Source: Leptospiraceae bacterium (GTDB taxonomy: Bacteria > Spirochaetota > Leptospiria > Turneriellales > Turneriellaceae). From it: 64,000 nucleotides of DNA. Positions 17,907 to 28,002 of this stretch are shown here, piece by piece (position 1 is the first letter of the stretch; the number at the start of each line of letters is the position of its first letter). A model generated the notes under the pieces. The model saw nothing but the letters and a program-made list of their open reading frames with translations, did not search any database and was not told where the DNA came from. The stretch is taken from the NCBI GenBank assembly GCA_025055765.1, contig JANWWS010000007.1:62001-126000 (forward strand), read 5' to 3'. Made by a program: the position numbers and the translations under genes.

Positions 17907-19789
17907 TCGCCGCCATGCGCCAAATAGTCTTTTTTGTACCCGAAAAAGAAAAGAAGCTCTTTTTAAGAAAACTACAATCCCTCGGTATAGTGGATGTAGA
18001 TTGGCAGAGTTTACCTACCCGAAACCAAACTTTGCTACAAAAGCAAGAAGAACTCCTTGCCTTGTGGAAGAAAATCCGCAAATTTCGCAATCAAAAACAA
18101 AATTTGCCTAGAATTAAGCTTGTCGCATCTTTCTTGCTCTTACATGAATTTCTTTCCAAAGAATGGGATACTTATGAAAAACTCCTTAAGGCTCTCAGTG
18201 AGCTTCAAGAAGAGAGAAAAGAAGCTGCTCTCTGGAAAAACACAGATCCCGAAAAATACTTTTCCCTAGCCAGGCATGGTCTTTATCTTTTTCTTTATTC
18301 GGGATCATATCGCTTCTTTAAGAAGTATCGTTTTGATAAAATCAAGACATTGCTAATTCGCAGAGAAAAAGACCATGTCTATTTTCTTGTCTTTTCTGAA
18401 GAAAAAAATCCCCCTAAAATACCCTTTGTACTACACCGCTTCCCCTCGCGCTCTCTAGCTGAGATAGAAAATGATATAGTGTTTCTAGAAGAAAAAATAA
18501 AAGAAAAAGAGGCCCTTTTTGCTTACGTAAGTCAACAAGAAGAACTTTTAGCTCGCTCTTTAGCTGCTCTTCACAACCAAACCCAAAGGGAATTAACCCT
18601 CGCTAAAATGCAGCATGTCTTAGAAAACCGTGTTATTATACTCCGTGGTTACTTTCCCAAAGAAAAAGAGCAAAGCATTAGAGAGTTTTGTGCCCAAAAC
18701 GAATTTGCCTATGCTATTTTACCAGCAAGCAAGGATGCTCCCGTGCTTTTAAAAAACCCCCCTCCCCTTGGGCTTTTTGAGAACATAACTCGCCTTTTTT
18801 CTCTCCCCTCTTATCAAGAGGTGGATCCCACTCCTTTTTTTGCTCCCTTCTTTACCGTTTTTTTTGGTCTTGCTTTAGCTGATGCTGGCTACGGCCTTCT
18901 CCTTATCATAGCCTCGCTTGTCTTGCTTCGCCATAAGGACTGGAAAACCATAGGCAAGCTTGGCTTTATCTTAGGTTCTGCCACCTTAGTAGCAGGAATA
19001 CTCTTAAACTCATTTTTCGGTAAGAATTTATTTACCTTAGGCAGCCAGGCCGGTATTTTTCCTCACGGAGAAAAAATAGCTCTCTTTGCCGCCTATACGG
19101 TACAAGGTAAGACGGTATATCCGGCCTTGTCGCTGGCTCTACTTCTAGGCGTTCTCCAGATAAGCGTCGCTCTTTTTTTGCAAGCTTTTAACGAGGCCCA
19201 CAGAAAGGGGTTGGCTTTTAGTATAAGGCCTATTTCTTTTTTTATAATTTTGCTATCTCTATTTGTCTTAGCTACTCATTCTCGTTTTCTCTCTTTGGGA
19301 CTTGACCCTGAACTCACAGTGGGACCTTGGAGAGTCGGCTACTGGCTTAGCTCAATACCCGCAGACTTGGCATATTTCCTCTTTGGTGTTGCTTTGCTGG
19401 CCTTTCTTTTCTTTCATAATCCTTCCCAAAGCATCTTGAAGAGACCTCTTGCTGCTTTGTGGGAACTCTATCAGCTCGCAACTGGTTTTCTAGGAGATTT
19501 TCTTTCTTACATAAGGCTTTTTGCCCTGGCTCTTTCTGGGGGACTTTTGGGTAACGCCTTCAATCAAATTGCCTTTATGCTACAGGAAAGCCCTGTTTGG
19601 GGAGTTTCTTTATCTGTTCTTGTACTTGTCGTAGGCCATGCTTTGAATTTTGCCCTCTCCCTTCTAGGAGCCGTGGTGCATCCTCTTAGGCTTACTTTTG
19701 TGGAATTTTATAAAAATCTAGGTTTTCACGGTGGCGGAAGGGCTTACGAACCTTTCCGCAGAATAAGCTATCCTATAACACAGGAGTAG
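17903..19789 (+). CDS. ntpI: V-type ATPase membrane subunit I (a-type stator)
   Basis: A 628-residue stator subunit. The N-terminal half is cytoplasmic and coiled-coil-rich, and the C-terminal half (from about 315) has seven or more membrane segments. FGLALADAGYGLLLI and the late helix LGDFLSYIRLFALALSGG are family hallmarks; the Arg in SYIRLF is the ion-channel arginine facing the rotor. It ends in the typical VEFYKNLGFHGGGRAYEPF motif. It guides the coupling ion across the membrane with subunit K, whose gene follows after two bases. Confidence 0.95.
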   Translation: MIAAMRQIVFFVPEKEKKLFLRKLQSLGIVDVDWQSLPTRNQTLLQKQEELLALWKKIRKFRNQKQNLPRIKLVASFLLLHEFLSKEWDTYEKLLKALSELQEERKEAALWKNTDPEKYFSLARHGLYLFLYSGSYRFFKKYRFDKIKTLLIRREKDHVYFLVFSEEKNPPKIPFVLHRFPSRSLAEIENDIVFLEEKIKEKEALFAYVSQQEELLARSLAALHNQTQRELTLAKMQHVLENRVIILRGYFPKEKEQSIREFCAQNEFAYAILPASKDAPVLLKNPPPLGLFENITRLFSLPSYQEVDPTPFFAPFFTVFFGLALADAGYGLLLIIASLVLLRHKDWKTIGKLGFILGSATLVAGILLNSFFGKNLFTLGSQAGIFPHGEKIALFAAYTVQGKTVYPALSLALLLGVLQISVALFLQAFNEAHRKGLAFSIRPISFFIILLSLFVLATHSRFLSLGLDPELTVGPWRVGYWLSSIPADLAYFLFGVALLAFLFFHNPSQSILKRPLAALWELYQLATGFLGDFLSYIRLFALALSGGLLGNAFNQIAFMLQESPVWGVSLSVLVLVVGHALNFALSLLGAVVHPLRLTFVEFYKNLGFHGGGRAYEPFRRISYPITQE

Positions 19790-19791
19790 TT

Positions 19792-20241
19792 ATGGAGACA
19801 ATTGTGGCAAATGTTGGTTTAGCGCTTATGATTGGGCTTTCTGGAGGTGGTTCGGCCATTGGCCTTTCCATGGGTGGTTCTGCTGTTTTAGGCATGGTAA
19901 AGCGCCGACCCGAGGCTTTCGGCAATGGCCTGGTGCTCTCAGCTCTTCCTGCAACCCAGGGCCTTTATGGCTTTGTTGCCTTTATACTCTATACCGCCGA
20001 GTTACGTAGCGACCTTAGCCTCTTTGATGCAAGTGTTATTTTAGGTGCAGGTCTCATGGTGGGTCTAAGCTGCCTTATCTCCGCCATACAACAGGGGCAT
20101 GTCTGCGCTAACGGTATTTCAGCACTAGCAAGTGGTCACGATACCTTTGGCAAAACCATGATCCTGGCAGCTTTTCCTGAGTTTTATGCAATCCTTTCGC
20201 TCGTGGCTGCCATCCTCATGAAGGATTTGTTGGCCCGTTAA
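19792..20241 (+). CDS. ntpK: V-type ATPase c-ring subunit K with sodium-site residues
   Basis: A 149-residue proteolipid with two hairpins (four membrane helices) that forms the rotor ring. The ion-binding carboxylate is E130 (AFPEFYAIL) in helix 4. L52, T55, Q56, Q101 and E130 match the Enterococcus hirae NtpK sodium ligands L61, T64, Q65, Q110 and E139 with identical spacing (3, 1, 45, 29). I therefore infer sodium coupling. The first hairpin has Gln in place of a carboxylate, as in NtpK. The stop abuts that of the convergent ahcY gene with no gap and no terminator. Confidence 0.95.
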   Translation: METIVANVGLALMIGLSGGGSAIGLSMGGSAVLGMVKRRPEAFGNGLVLSALPATQGLYGFVAFILYTAELRSDLSLFDASVILGAGLMVGLSCLISAIQQGHVCANGISALASGHDTFGKTMILAAFPEFYAILSLVAAILMKDLLAR

Positions 20242-21678
<1,437 letters not shown>

Positions 21679-21690
21679 TTATTTAAATCA

Positions 21691-21715
21691 TTTACAAAGC
21701 CAGATAAGCTGTAAA
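21691..21715. repeat. Inverted repeat between ahcY and the protease gene
   Basis: TTTACA (21691-21696) and TGTAAA (21710-21715) form perfect six-base arms around 13 bases in the short gap between two divergent genes. It could be an operator for either promoter. The arms are short and A/T-rich, so chance is not excluded. Confidence 0.3.
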
Positions 21716-21761
21716 GAGCAAAAGTTCTTGCCAAATGATGACAAAGATGTCAAGAGGCTCT

Positions 21762-22604
21762 ATGTTCGTTTGGGAAAAGGGAGTTTCACGCAGGGAATTT
21801 CTACAAAGTTGCCTTGGGGCTCTAGGAGCAGCTGGTTTTAGCTCTCTCGTTTTTGTGCGATGCACCACGACCCCCACCGGAAAGAAGGCCTTCATACTGA
21901 TATCCGAAGAAGAGGAGACAAAGCTGGGAGAAAGTGCCTTTACCGAGATTATGGCCCAAGAGAAACCAAGCAAAAATAAGAGGCAGGCCGATCTCTTACG
22001 CAAAGTTGGCCAACGTATCGCTGCCGTTTCCCACCGCCCGGACCATCGCTGGCAATTTGAACTCATCGCCTCGGAGCAAGTTAACGCTTTTGCCCTACCC
22101 GGTGGCAAGGTAGCTTTTTACGAAGGTATCATGCCTTTTTGCCAAAACGAAGCAGGGATTGCCTGCGTAATGGGACATGAGGTGGGCCATGTAGCCGCTC
22201 GCCACGGAGCCCAGCGTATCTCCCAGCAGCTTGCGGTGCAGGGGGCTCTTACTGCCGTAGACTTATCCGTCACAAGAAATAGCAAGAACCGTAATGTAAT
22301 TTTAGGAGCGTTGGGAGTTGGGGCAACCCTCGGTGTGCTTTTACCATACAGCCGAGAACACGAATACGAAGCCGATAAACTAGGTCTCATGTATATGGCA
22401 AAAGCGGGGTATGATCCCGAAGAAGCTGTACTCTTTTGGGAGCGGTTTGCCGAGCTTAGCAAAGGCCAGCCAAAGGTCCCTGAATTTCTCTCCACGCATC
22501 CTATGTCCGAAAATAGAGTTCGGGAGATGCGCAAGAATCTCCCCGAAGCTAAGCGGCTTTACGATGCCGCCCCTGTAAAATACGGCAAGGGAGAAACCGG
22601 TTAA
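21762..22604 (+). CDS. M48-family metalloprotease with Tat-type signal
   Basis: A zinc metalloprotease of about 280 residues. The twin-arginine motif SRREFLQ near the N-terminus and a following hydrophobic stretch ending at Cys (FVRC) indicate Tat export, perhaps as a lipoprotein, though Arg just before the Cys is atypical. The catalytic motif is HEVGHVAARH and the third ligand lies in EHEYEADKLG; the LSTHPMSENR tail is typical of periplasmic M48 proteins (YcaL/LoiP/BepA type) that degrade misfolded envelope proteins. I use the ATG at 21762, preceded by AAGAGG; ATGs at 21735, 21738 and 21747 are in frame. Confidence 0.9.
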   Translation: MFVWEKGVSRREFLQSCLGALGAAGFSSLVFVRCTTTPTGKKAFILISEEEETKLGESAFTEIMAQEKPSKNKRQADLLRKVGQRIAAVSHRPDHRWQFELIASEQVNAFALPGGKVAFYEGIMPFCQNEAGIACVMGHEVGHVAARHGAQRISQQLAVQGALTAVDLSVTRNSKNRNVILGALGVGATLGVLLPYSREHEYEADKLGLMYMAKAGYDPEEAVLFWERFAELSKGQPKVPEFLSTHPMSENRVREMRKNLPEAKRLYDAAPVKYGKGETG

Positions 22605-24362
22605 TTACCTTCGGTATATTGGTCTGGCATGATAGGTAGTGTGCAGTAATTGGTGGGCTTTTTCGGAAAGCGGCTTTTCTAAAAAAGAGCGGTAAAGTTC
22701 TTGTACCTCCTCATTTTCGTGGGAGCAGCGAACTTTTTGACTGCGGTCATCTTGGTAGAGCCCCTCTATGCGCTTCTTGCGCACTTCATTGGTAATACCG
22801 TATGGCTGCCCACCCCCACCAATACAGCCACCTGGACATGCCATCACTTCGATAAAATGGTATAAGATCTCACCTCTGGCTTTGGCTTCACGAACTCTCT
22901 CTAAAACATCGCTTACATGGCCTAAACCATGGGCGACAGCTACCCTTATTTCTTTACCGTTAAAGTTCAAGCTTGCTTCTTTCACCCCCTTTAATCCGCG
23001 GATTTCTGCAAATTCAAGGCGAGGCATTTTGCTACCGGTAAGAAAAAACTGAGCCGTGCGCAAGGCAGCTTCCATAACCCCCCCTGTATAGCCAAAGGCT
23101 GTTCCTGCACCCGAGTATTCGCCTAAAATAGAATCCGCCTTTTCCGGAGGTAGTTTTGCAAAATCAATACCCGACTGCCTAATCATGCGGGCTAATTCCC
23201 TTGTTGTGAGAGCAATATCAACATCTTTATAGCCCGAAGCGTACATTTCATGGCTACGTGTTAATTCATATTTTTTTGCTGTGCATGGCATAATTGAGAT
23301 CACCTTAATACGGGAAGGGTCAATGTTTTTCTTAGCGCTGTAGTAAGTTTTCGCAAGAACACCTAGGATTTGCTGGGGGGACTTTGTAGAGGAAAAATGA
23401 GGGATGAAATCCGGATACATTTTTTCCATAAAATCAACCCAAGAAGGGCAGCATGAGGTAATGAGGGGCAGTATTCCCTTGTCATGCACAAATCGCTCCA
23501 CAAACTCACTGGCCTCCTCCATAATCGTAACATCTGCCGCAAAGTTCGTGTCAAAAATAGCGTCAAATCCTAGCCGCCTCAATACCGCATATATTTGACC
23601 AGTAAGATTTGTCCCAGGCGGAAAACCAAATTCCTCCCCCACGGTAACCCTTACAGAAGGAGCAATTTGGACTACCACATGATAATCGGGATTATGGAGG
23701 AGTTGCCAAACCTCGGCCGTTTCGTCGAGTTCAATAATAGCACCTGTTGGACAATGAGCGGAACACTGGCCACAGCGCACACAGGGAGCTTCGGCAAGTT
23801 CAATATCTCCCGCCGGAGCCATACGGGTGTTCATCCCTCGATTTAAGAAAGAAAGGGCCCATACCCCCTGCATTTCTTGGCAGACATAGACACAGCGGCC
23901 ACATTTAATACATTTATCAAATTCAAAGATAAGTGACCCTGTAGATCTATCCACGGGCAAATTAGGCAAAAAAGGAGCAAAAGCGGACTCCCGTATAGCA
24001 AAATCAGAGGCTAGCTGTTGCAACTCACAGGATTGGTTGCGCCCACAGGTAAGGCAGCTATTTGGATGGGTTGAAAGAATTAGCTCCAATACAGTTTTTC
24101 TCACATTCACAATTTCCTCATCGTGAGTTATAATTTCCATACCCTCCTCAACAGGTGTGGTACAAGCTCGCGGTAGACTTGCCATGCCCTTAACACGCAC
24201 AATACAAATACCGCAGGCGCCTGTTGCTACAAGATCGGGATGCTTACATAAAGTTGGGATTTTGAGGTAAATTTGTTGGGCAGCCTCTAGAATGGTGCTA
24301 CCCTCAACAACTTCGCAGGGTATGCCATTTATGGTACAGTGGATATATTTTTCTTGGCCCAT
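22605..24362 (-). CDS. hydA: [FeFe] hydrogenase catalytic subunit HydA
   Basis: A 585-residue [FeFe] hydrogenase. Domains in order: N-terminal [2Fe-2S] ferredoxin (C39, C50, C53, C67); His-ligated [4Fe-4S] (HPNSCLTCGRNQSC); two [4Fe-4S] sites (CIKCGRCVYVCQ, CVRCGQCSAHCP); H-cluster motifs TSCCPSW (L1), MPCTAKKYE (L2) and EVMACPGGCIGGGGQP (L3). The C-terminal small-subunit-like tail is fused. It is therefore a complete enzyme of the trimeric HydABC or HndD type, oxidising or evolving H2 with electrons passed from HydB. Its 5' end overlaps hydB by 34 bases. Maturases HydE, HydF and HydG are not in the window. Confidence 0.97.
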   Translation of the reverse strand: MGQEKYIHCTINGIPCEVVEGSTILEAAQQIYLKIPTLCKHPDLVATGACGICIVRVKGMASLPRACTTPVEEGMEIITHDEEIVNVRKTVLELILSTHPNSCLTCGRNQSCELQQLASDFAIRESAFAPFLPNLPVDRSTGSLIFEFDKCIKCGRCVYVCQEMQGVWALSFLNRGMNTRMAPAGDIELAEAPCVRCGQCSAHCPTGAIIELDETAEVWQLLHNPDYHVVVQIAPSVRVTVGEEFGFPPGTNLTGQIYAVLRRLGFDAIFDTNFAADVTIMEEASEFVERFVHDKGILPLITSCCPSWVDFMEKMYPDFIPHFSSTKSPQQILGVLAKTYYSAKKNIDPSRIKVISIMPCTAKKYELTRSHEMYASGYKDVDIALTTRELARMIRQSGIDFAKLPPEKADSILGEYSGAGTAFGYTGGVMEAALRTAQFFLTGSKMPRLEFAEIRGLKGVKEASLNFNGKEIRVAVAHGLGHVSDVLERVREAKARGEILYHFIEVMACPGGCIGGGGQPYGITNEVRKKRIEGLYQDDRSQKVRCSHENEEVQELYRSFLEKPLSEKAHQLLHTTYHARPIYRR

Positions 24363-26176
24363 AGCTTGTAATCCTCGGGAAAGAAATGCAAAGAAGAAAA
24401 GATAGGATTGCAGGCTGCCTTACCTAGCCCACACAGAGAGGCAAGTTTCATGGCATAAGCAATTCGCTTAATTTTCGCTATTTGCCTTTCCGCATCTGCC
24501 CCGGCCAAAAGCTCTTGGTATAAATGGCGCAACTGAAAACCACCAATGCGGCAAGGCGCACACTTGCCGCAAGACTCATCTACATTAAAGTTTAAATAAA
24601 AAAGCATAAACTCAGCCAAATTTACACTCTCATCAAGTACAATGAGCCCACCTGAGCCAATAATGGAACCAATAGCTAGAAAATCTTCGTAAGTGAGGGG
24701 GATGTCTAAAAGAGACGCTGGTACAAATCCACCAGAAGGTCCCCCTGTCTGTACGGCTTTCAACTGTTTGCCTGCAGGAAGTCCCCCACATATATCATAG
24801 ATTAGGATTTTTAAAGGCATACCCATGGGAACCTCCACAAGTTGAGTTTTGGCGATCTGGCCTGAAACAGCAAAGATTTTGGTACCTAAGGATTTGCCCT
24901 TGCCTATCGTAGAAAAATAATCCCCTCCCCTCAAAATAATTTCGGGTATGGTGGCCAGGGTTTCTACATTGTTGATGCAAGTAGGTTTGCCATAGAGCCC
25001 CCTTTGGCTTGGATATGGTGGACGCGGAACAGGAGAGCCTCTTTTGCCCTCGAGGGAAGCTATAAGGGCAGTCTCTTCTCCACAAACATAGGCGCCAGCA
25101 CCAAGGCGCACCTTGACATCAAAGGAAAAACCGCTGCCTAAAATATTCTTGCCCAGAAAACCATACTGCCGTGCTTCTTCCACAGCTCGTCGTATCCTCT
25201 GTGTGGCAAGAGGGTATTCGGCACGGATGTAAAAATAGCCTTGTTCCGCCCCTATCGCATAACCAGCTAATATGAGGCCCTCTAAGACCCGATGAGGGTC
25301 ACTTTCTAGCAGAGAGCGGTCCATAAAAGCACCGGGGTCTCCCTCATCGGCGTTGCATATAACATACTTTGGGAAATTTTTTTCCTGGCGGGTAAGCTTC
25401 CACTTAAGAGCAGTGGGGTAACCAGCTCCTCCCCGGCCCCTAAGACCACTTTTTTCAACTTCCGAGATCACCGCCTCCGGGCTAAGCTTTTTTAAAGAAG
25501 TCTGAAGGGCATCATAGCCCCCAAGCTGCAAAGCTTCCTCGATACTCTCTGCAGACATGCGGCCGCAGTTTTTACTTACGAGGCGCAACTGTAGAGGCTC
25601 GGAAAATCTTTTGTGGATAGCCAAACCTTGACCCTGCGAGAGCAACCCAAAGAGCTCTGGCAATTCCTCTATGCTAAAGCCAGCATATACCTCGCTTTGG
25701 GGGAAAATCTCGATAGCAAAACCTCTATTATAAAAACCAAAGTCTAGGGCCCAGGCATATTGCCCTGGCGAAAAAAAGCGTGATAGAAGGGAGAGAACAT
25801 AGGCTCGGTTTTTATCTTGCAAGGGAAGTGAAGTATCACTCACCAAAATGTGGGTGATAGCACCCCCCCTCTTCTTCATAAAAGTTCTGCCCCCAAGGAT
25901 ACATCCGCCTGAGCGAAAAAACTCTTCACGGGGGAACAAACCATGCTGAAAAAAATCTTCGAGAAGATAAGCTATGTTATGTGCATTAAGTTTGCCAAAA
26001 ATAACCGCAGGGAGGTGTTCGGCTTCGACCTCAATTTGAGGATCGGCATAAGATAGCCCGTTGGTACCGACCTTTATGATTTGCCAGGTTTTGCCCAGTT
26101 CTCTTTGCAGGGCTTCCCCCACGTAAGCTGCCCCAGCGGCTATGGCGTTTGAGTCAAAATTAAGCCTTATCTTCAC
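24329..26176 (-). CDS. hydB: Hydrogenase NADH-binding subunit HydB, cluster-poor variant
   Basis: A 615-residue NuoF/HydB-like subunit. NADH and FMN motifs are intact (GLRGRGGAGYPTALKW, CNADEGDPGAFMDR, GAYVCGEETALIASLEG), and the [4Fe-4S] ligands are ESCGKCAPC plus SLCGLG. The N-terminal thioredoxin-like domain aligns with the [2Fe-2S] domain of HydB, but its cysteines are gone (FDSNAIAAGA, GTNGLSYADP). A second related, cysteine-less module seems to follow (about 96-205). The C-terminal two-cluster ferredoxin domain of bifurcating HydB is absent; the protein stops soon after SLCGLGKAACNP. I infer NADH-dependent hydrogenase activity without ferredoxin. Confidence 0.93.
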   Translation of the reverse strand: MKIRLNFDSNAIAAGAAYVGEALQRELGKTWQIIKVGTNGLSYADPQIEVEAEHLPAVIFGKLNAHNIAYLLEDFFQHGLFPREEFFRSGGCILGGRTFMKKRGGAITHILVSDTSLPLQDKNRAYVLSLLSRFFSPGQYAWALDFGFYNRGFAIEIFPQSEVYAGFSIEELPELFGLLSQGQGLAIHKRFSEPLQLRLVSKNCGRMSAESIEEALQLGGYDALQTSLKKLSPEAVISEVEKSGLRGRGGAGYPTALKWKLTRQEKNFPKYVICNADEGDPGAFMDRSLLESDPHRVLEGLILAGYAIGAEQGYFYIRAEYPLATQRIRRAVEEARQYGFLGKNILGSGFSFDVKVRLGAGAYVCGEETALIASLEGKRGSPVPRPPYPSQRGLYGKPTCINNVETLATIPEIILRGGDYFSTIGKGKSLGTKIFAVSGQIAKTQLVEVPMGMPLKILIYDICGGLPAGKQLKAVQTGGPSGGFVPASLLDIPLTYEDFLAIGSIIGSGGLIVLDESVNLAEFMLFYLNFNVDESCGKCAPCRIGGFQLRHLYQELLAGADAERQIAKIKRIAYAMKLASLCGLGKAACNPIFSSLHFFPEDYKLWAKKNISTVP

Positions 26177-26654
26177 AGCTGATAACCTTCTCTAATTCTT
26201 GCTGAAAAATCTCTGCATTTAAATAAGGGTGTAATTGCCCATCGATATAGGCGAGGGGGGCCAGAGCGCAACAACCAATGCAACGTACTTCTTCTATAGA
26301 CACCTCTCTTTGTTTTTCTTCGGGTAGATTAGTTTTGAACTCGTGCGCCATTTGTAGCAATTTCTCGCTTTGGAAAAGCCAACAGGTAGTACCGTTGCAG
26401 ACAGTAATGAGATGCCTCCCTGGTGGCTTTGTGCGAAAATAATGGTAAAAGGTAATAACTTCGTATATTCGAGCCATAGGGATACGAAAGCGCTCTGCTA
26501 AAAAAGCTGCCACCTCCCGCGGGATATAACCAAAATGGTTCTCTACCGCATGAAGAGCCAAAATTAGGTTGTCGTTTTCCACCTGAAGTCCATCCACAAA
26601 TTTTTTCATTTCGGGATGGCTTACAGCGGCTGGATTTAAATATATACGTTGCAT
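26160..26654 (-). CDS. hydC: Hydrogenase [2Fe-2S] subunit HydC (NuoE-like)
   Basis: A NuoE/HydC-type subunit of about 164 residues with a helical N-terminus and a thioredoxin-like [2Fe-2S] domain. The ligands C-x4-C (CNGTTC) and C-x3-C (CIGCC) are all present, in contrast to the decayed site of HydB. It would pass electrons between the FMN of HydB and HydA. I use the ATG at 26654, with AGGTG about ten bases upstream; ten further residues would be read from 26684. It is the first gene of the operon hydC-hydB-hydA and overlaps hydB by 17 bases. Confidence 0.93.
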   Translation of the reverse strand: MQRIYLNPAAVSHPEMKKFVDGLQVENDNLILALHAVENHFGYIPREVAAFLAERFRIPMARIYEVITFYHYFRTKPPGRHLITVCNGTTCWLFQSEKLLQMAHEFKTNLPEEKQREVSIEEVRCIGCCALAPLAYIDGQLHPYLNAEIFQQELEKVISCEDKA

Positions 26655-26700
26655 CAAAAAGCACCTTTTTCTTGACCGCAACAAAAGAACAAAGCTATTT

Positions 26701-26742
26701 TATACGTAAACTCAAAATTTAGCATTTTGAAGTTTACATATA
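26701..26742. promoter_or_regulatory. 42-base inverted repeat upstream of the hydrogenase operon
   Basis: GTAAACTCAAAAT (26706-26718) and ATTTTGAAGTTTAC (26724-26737) are complementary with one bulged base around a five-base centre, and flanking TATA bases extend the symmetry. It lies in the divergent region between hydC and the PilZ-like gene. Its left end touches a minus-strand TATAAAAT (26697-26704), the likely hydrogenase -10. A repressor operator is the simplest reading; it does not resemble the Rex site TTGTTAA-N4-TTAACAA. Confidence 0.5.
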
Positions 26743-26775
26743 TGAGCTGTCGAAAATCATCTCACAGGGATCCCA

Positions 26776-28002
26776 ATGAGCCTTAAAGGCAGCGACACAC
26801 CTTATGAGGAGAGCAATTATTACAGCATATTAAATCTATTTTATTTTGTGAAAGCCAAATTTCTTCCTGTATTTCTTGACTATGCAGGTTTTCGCTACAA
26901 AGGTTTTGTTGAAGAAATCCAAAATGACTTTATTCGGGTTATCATTGAGGACTTTCAAGAAACCCCCGAAAGGCGGGCTGTACTTAGCTTTGAAGCTTTA
27001 AACCGCTACTATCAGGCATCTCTTCTGATTTTACGCAGCAATGAGCAAGGTGTTTTCTTACCTTTTCCGGAAAAGATATACTACTATGCTAGGCGCCGCC
27101 ATGTGAGGCTACGCTTTGACGATCTTTTCATGCGATTTATTATACTTTATTCCCCCATTTTGCAAAACCGAGCTGAAGAGAAGTACATGGAAGCGCGCTA
27201 CAGTGAATTTCTCTCAGAGGTTCTTCAAGATGAACCTTCCCTGAAGGTTGTCTATCAAATGTTTGTGCGTGAAATCCAAAAAATATCTCGTAACTTTGAA
27301 ATAAAAATATTACAGGGCCGAGAAGAAAAAGAACTCTCCCTTTTTGAGAGGTTACTTTTAAAAACAGGCAAAACGATTTTTATTGAGGATGTCGCCCGCT
27401 TGGGATCTTATATTGACAAAATCCCTTCAAATAGAGTTATCAACCTCCATTCTTACTATGAGGAACTTGTATCCCAAATGGGCGAATACAGGGCCATCTT
27501 GCAGATGGAGAAAATAAAAAAAGAAGATCTTCAGGAGTTCTTAGTCTCATATATGATGGTTCCCTTTACTCTTTTTGACAATATCTTAGGTTATGTTCGG
27601 CTAGAAACAAATCAATTTGATAAATACTTTTTAGCGCTTAGCCAGGCGGAAGAGCTTAGCATGGTAGCCGATCTATTCTCCTATGGTATCACGAAAATCC
27701 GCATTAGGCGCTCCCATTTTGATGTTAGCTCTGTGCAAACCAGGGTGGTCAACATCTCACTTAGTGGACTACTTATGGAATTTTCGGACGCAGTACTCTA
27801 TCGTTACCTACAGAAGAACCGGCGCATTAAGATGCTTATCCCCCTTGAGGACAGGGAACTCGAAATTAGCGGTGAGATTGTTCGCTACTTTGAAAAAGAT
27901 AACCTCTACTACGCAGGGGTTCTTTTTTTTAAAAGTAGGCCGGATGACCTATACCACCTAGAACGCTATATTTATGAAAACCTACACTACCAGTTTTACT
28001 AG
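26776..28002 (+). CDS. PilZ-like (YcgR/DUF1577-type) protein
   Basis: A 408-residue cytoplasmic protein. The N-terminal half has beta-rich segments (YKGFVEEIQNDFIRVIIEDF) like a YcgR-N domain, and the C-terminal region carries a PilZ-like motif VVNISLSGLLMEF (N-x-S-x-x-G) and then EISGEIVRYF. A clear RxxxR at the correct distance before it is not obvious; RIRRSHFD is the nearest candidate. Cyclic di-GMP binding is therefore uncertain. The overall layout resembles the second PilZ-like protein at 53659-54789. It is divergent from the hydrogenase operon and its stop shares a CTAG with the convergent dtd stop. Confidence 0.65.
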   Translation: MSLKGSDTPYEESNYYSILNLFYFVKAKFLPVFLDYAGFRYKGFVEEIQNDFIRVIIEDFQETPERRAVLSFEALNRYYQASLLILRSNEQGVFLPFPEKIYYYARRRHVRLRFDDLFMRFIILYSPILQNRAEEKYMEARYSEFLSEVLQDEPSLKVVYQMFVREIQKISRNFEIKILQGREEKELSLFERLLLKTGKTIFIEDVARLGSYIDKIPSNRVINLHSYYEELVSQMGEYRAILQMEKIKKEDLQEFLVSYMMVPFTLFDNILGYVRLETNQFDKYFLALSQAEELSMVADLFSYGITKIRIRRSHFDVSSVQTRVVNISLSGLLMEFSDAVLYRYLQKNRRIKMLIPLEDRELEISGEIVRYFEKDNLYYAGVLFFKSRPDDLYHLERYIYENLHYQFY

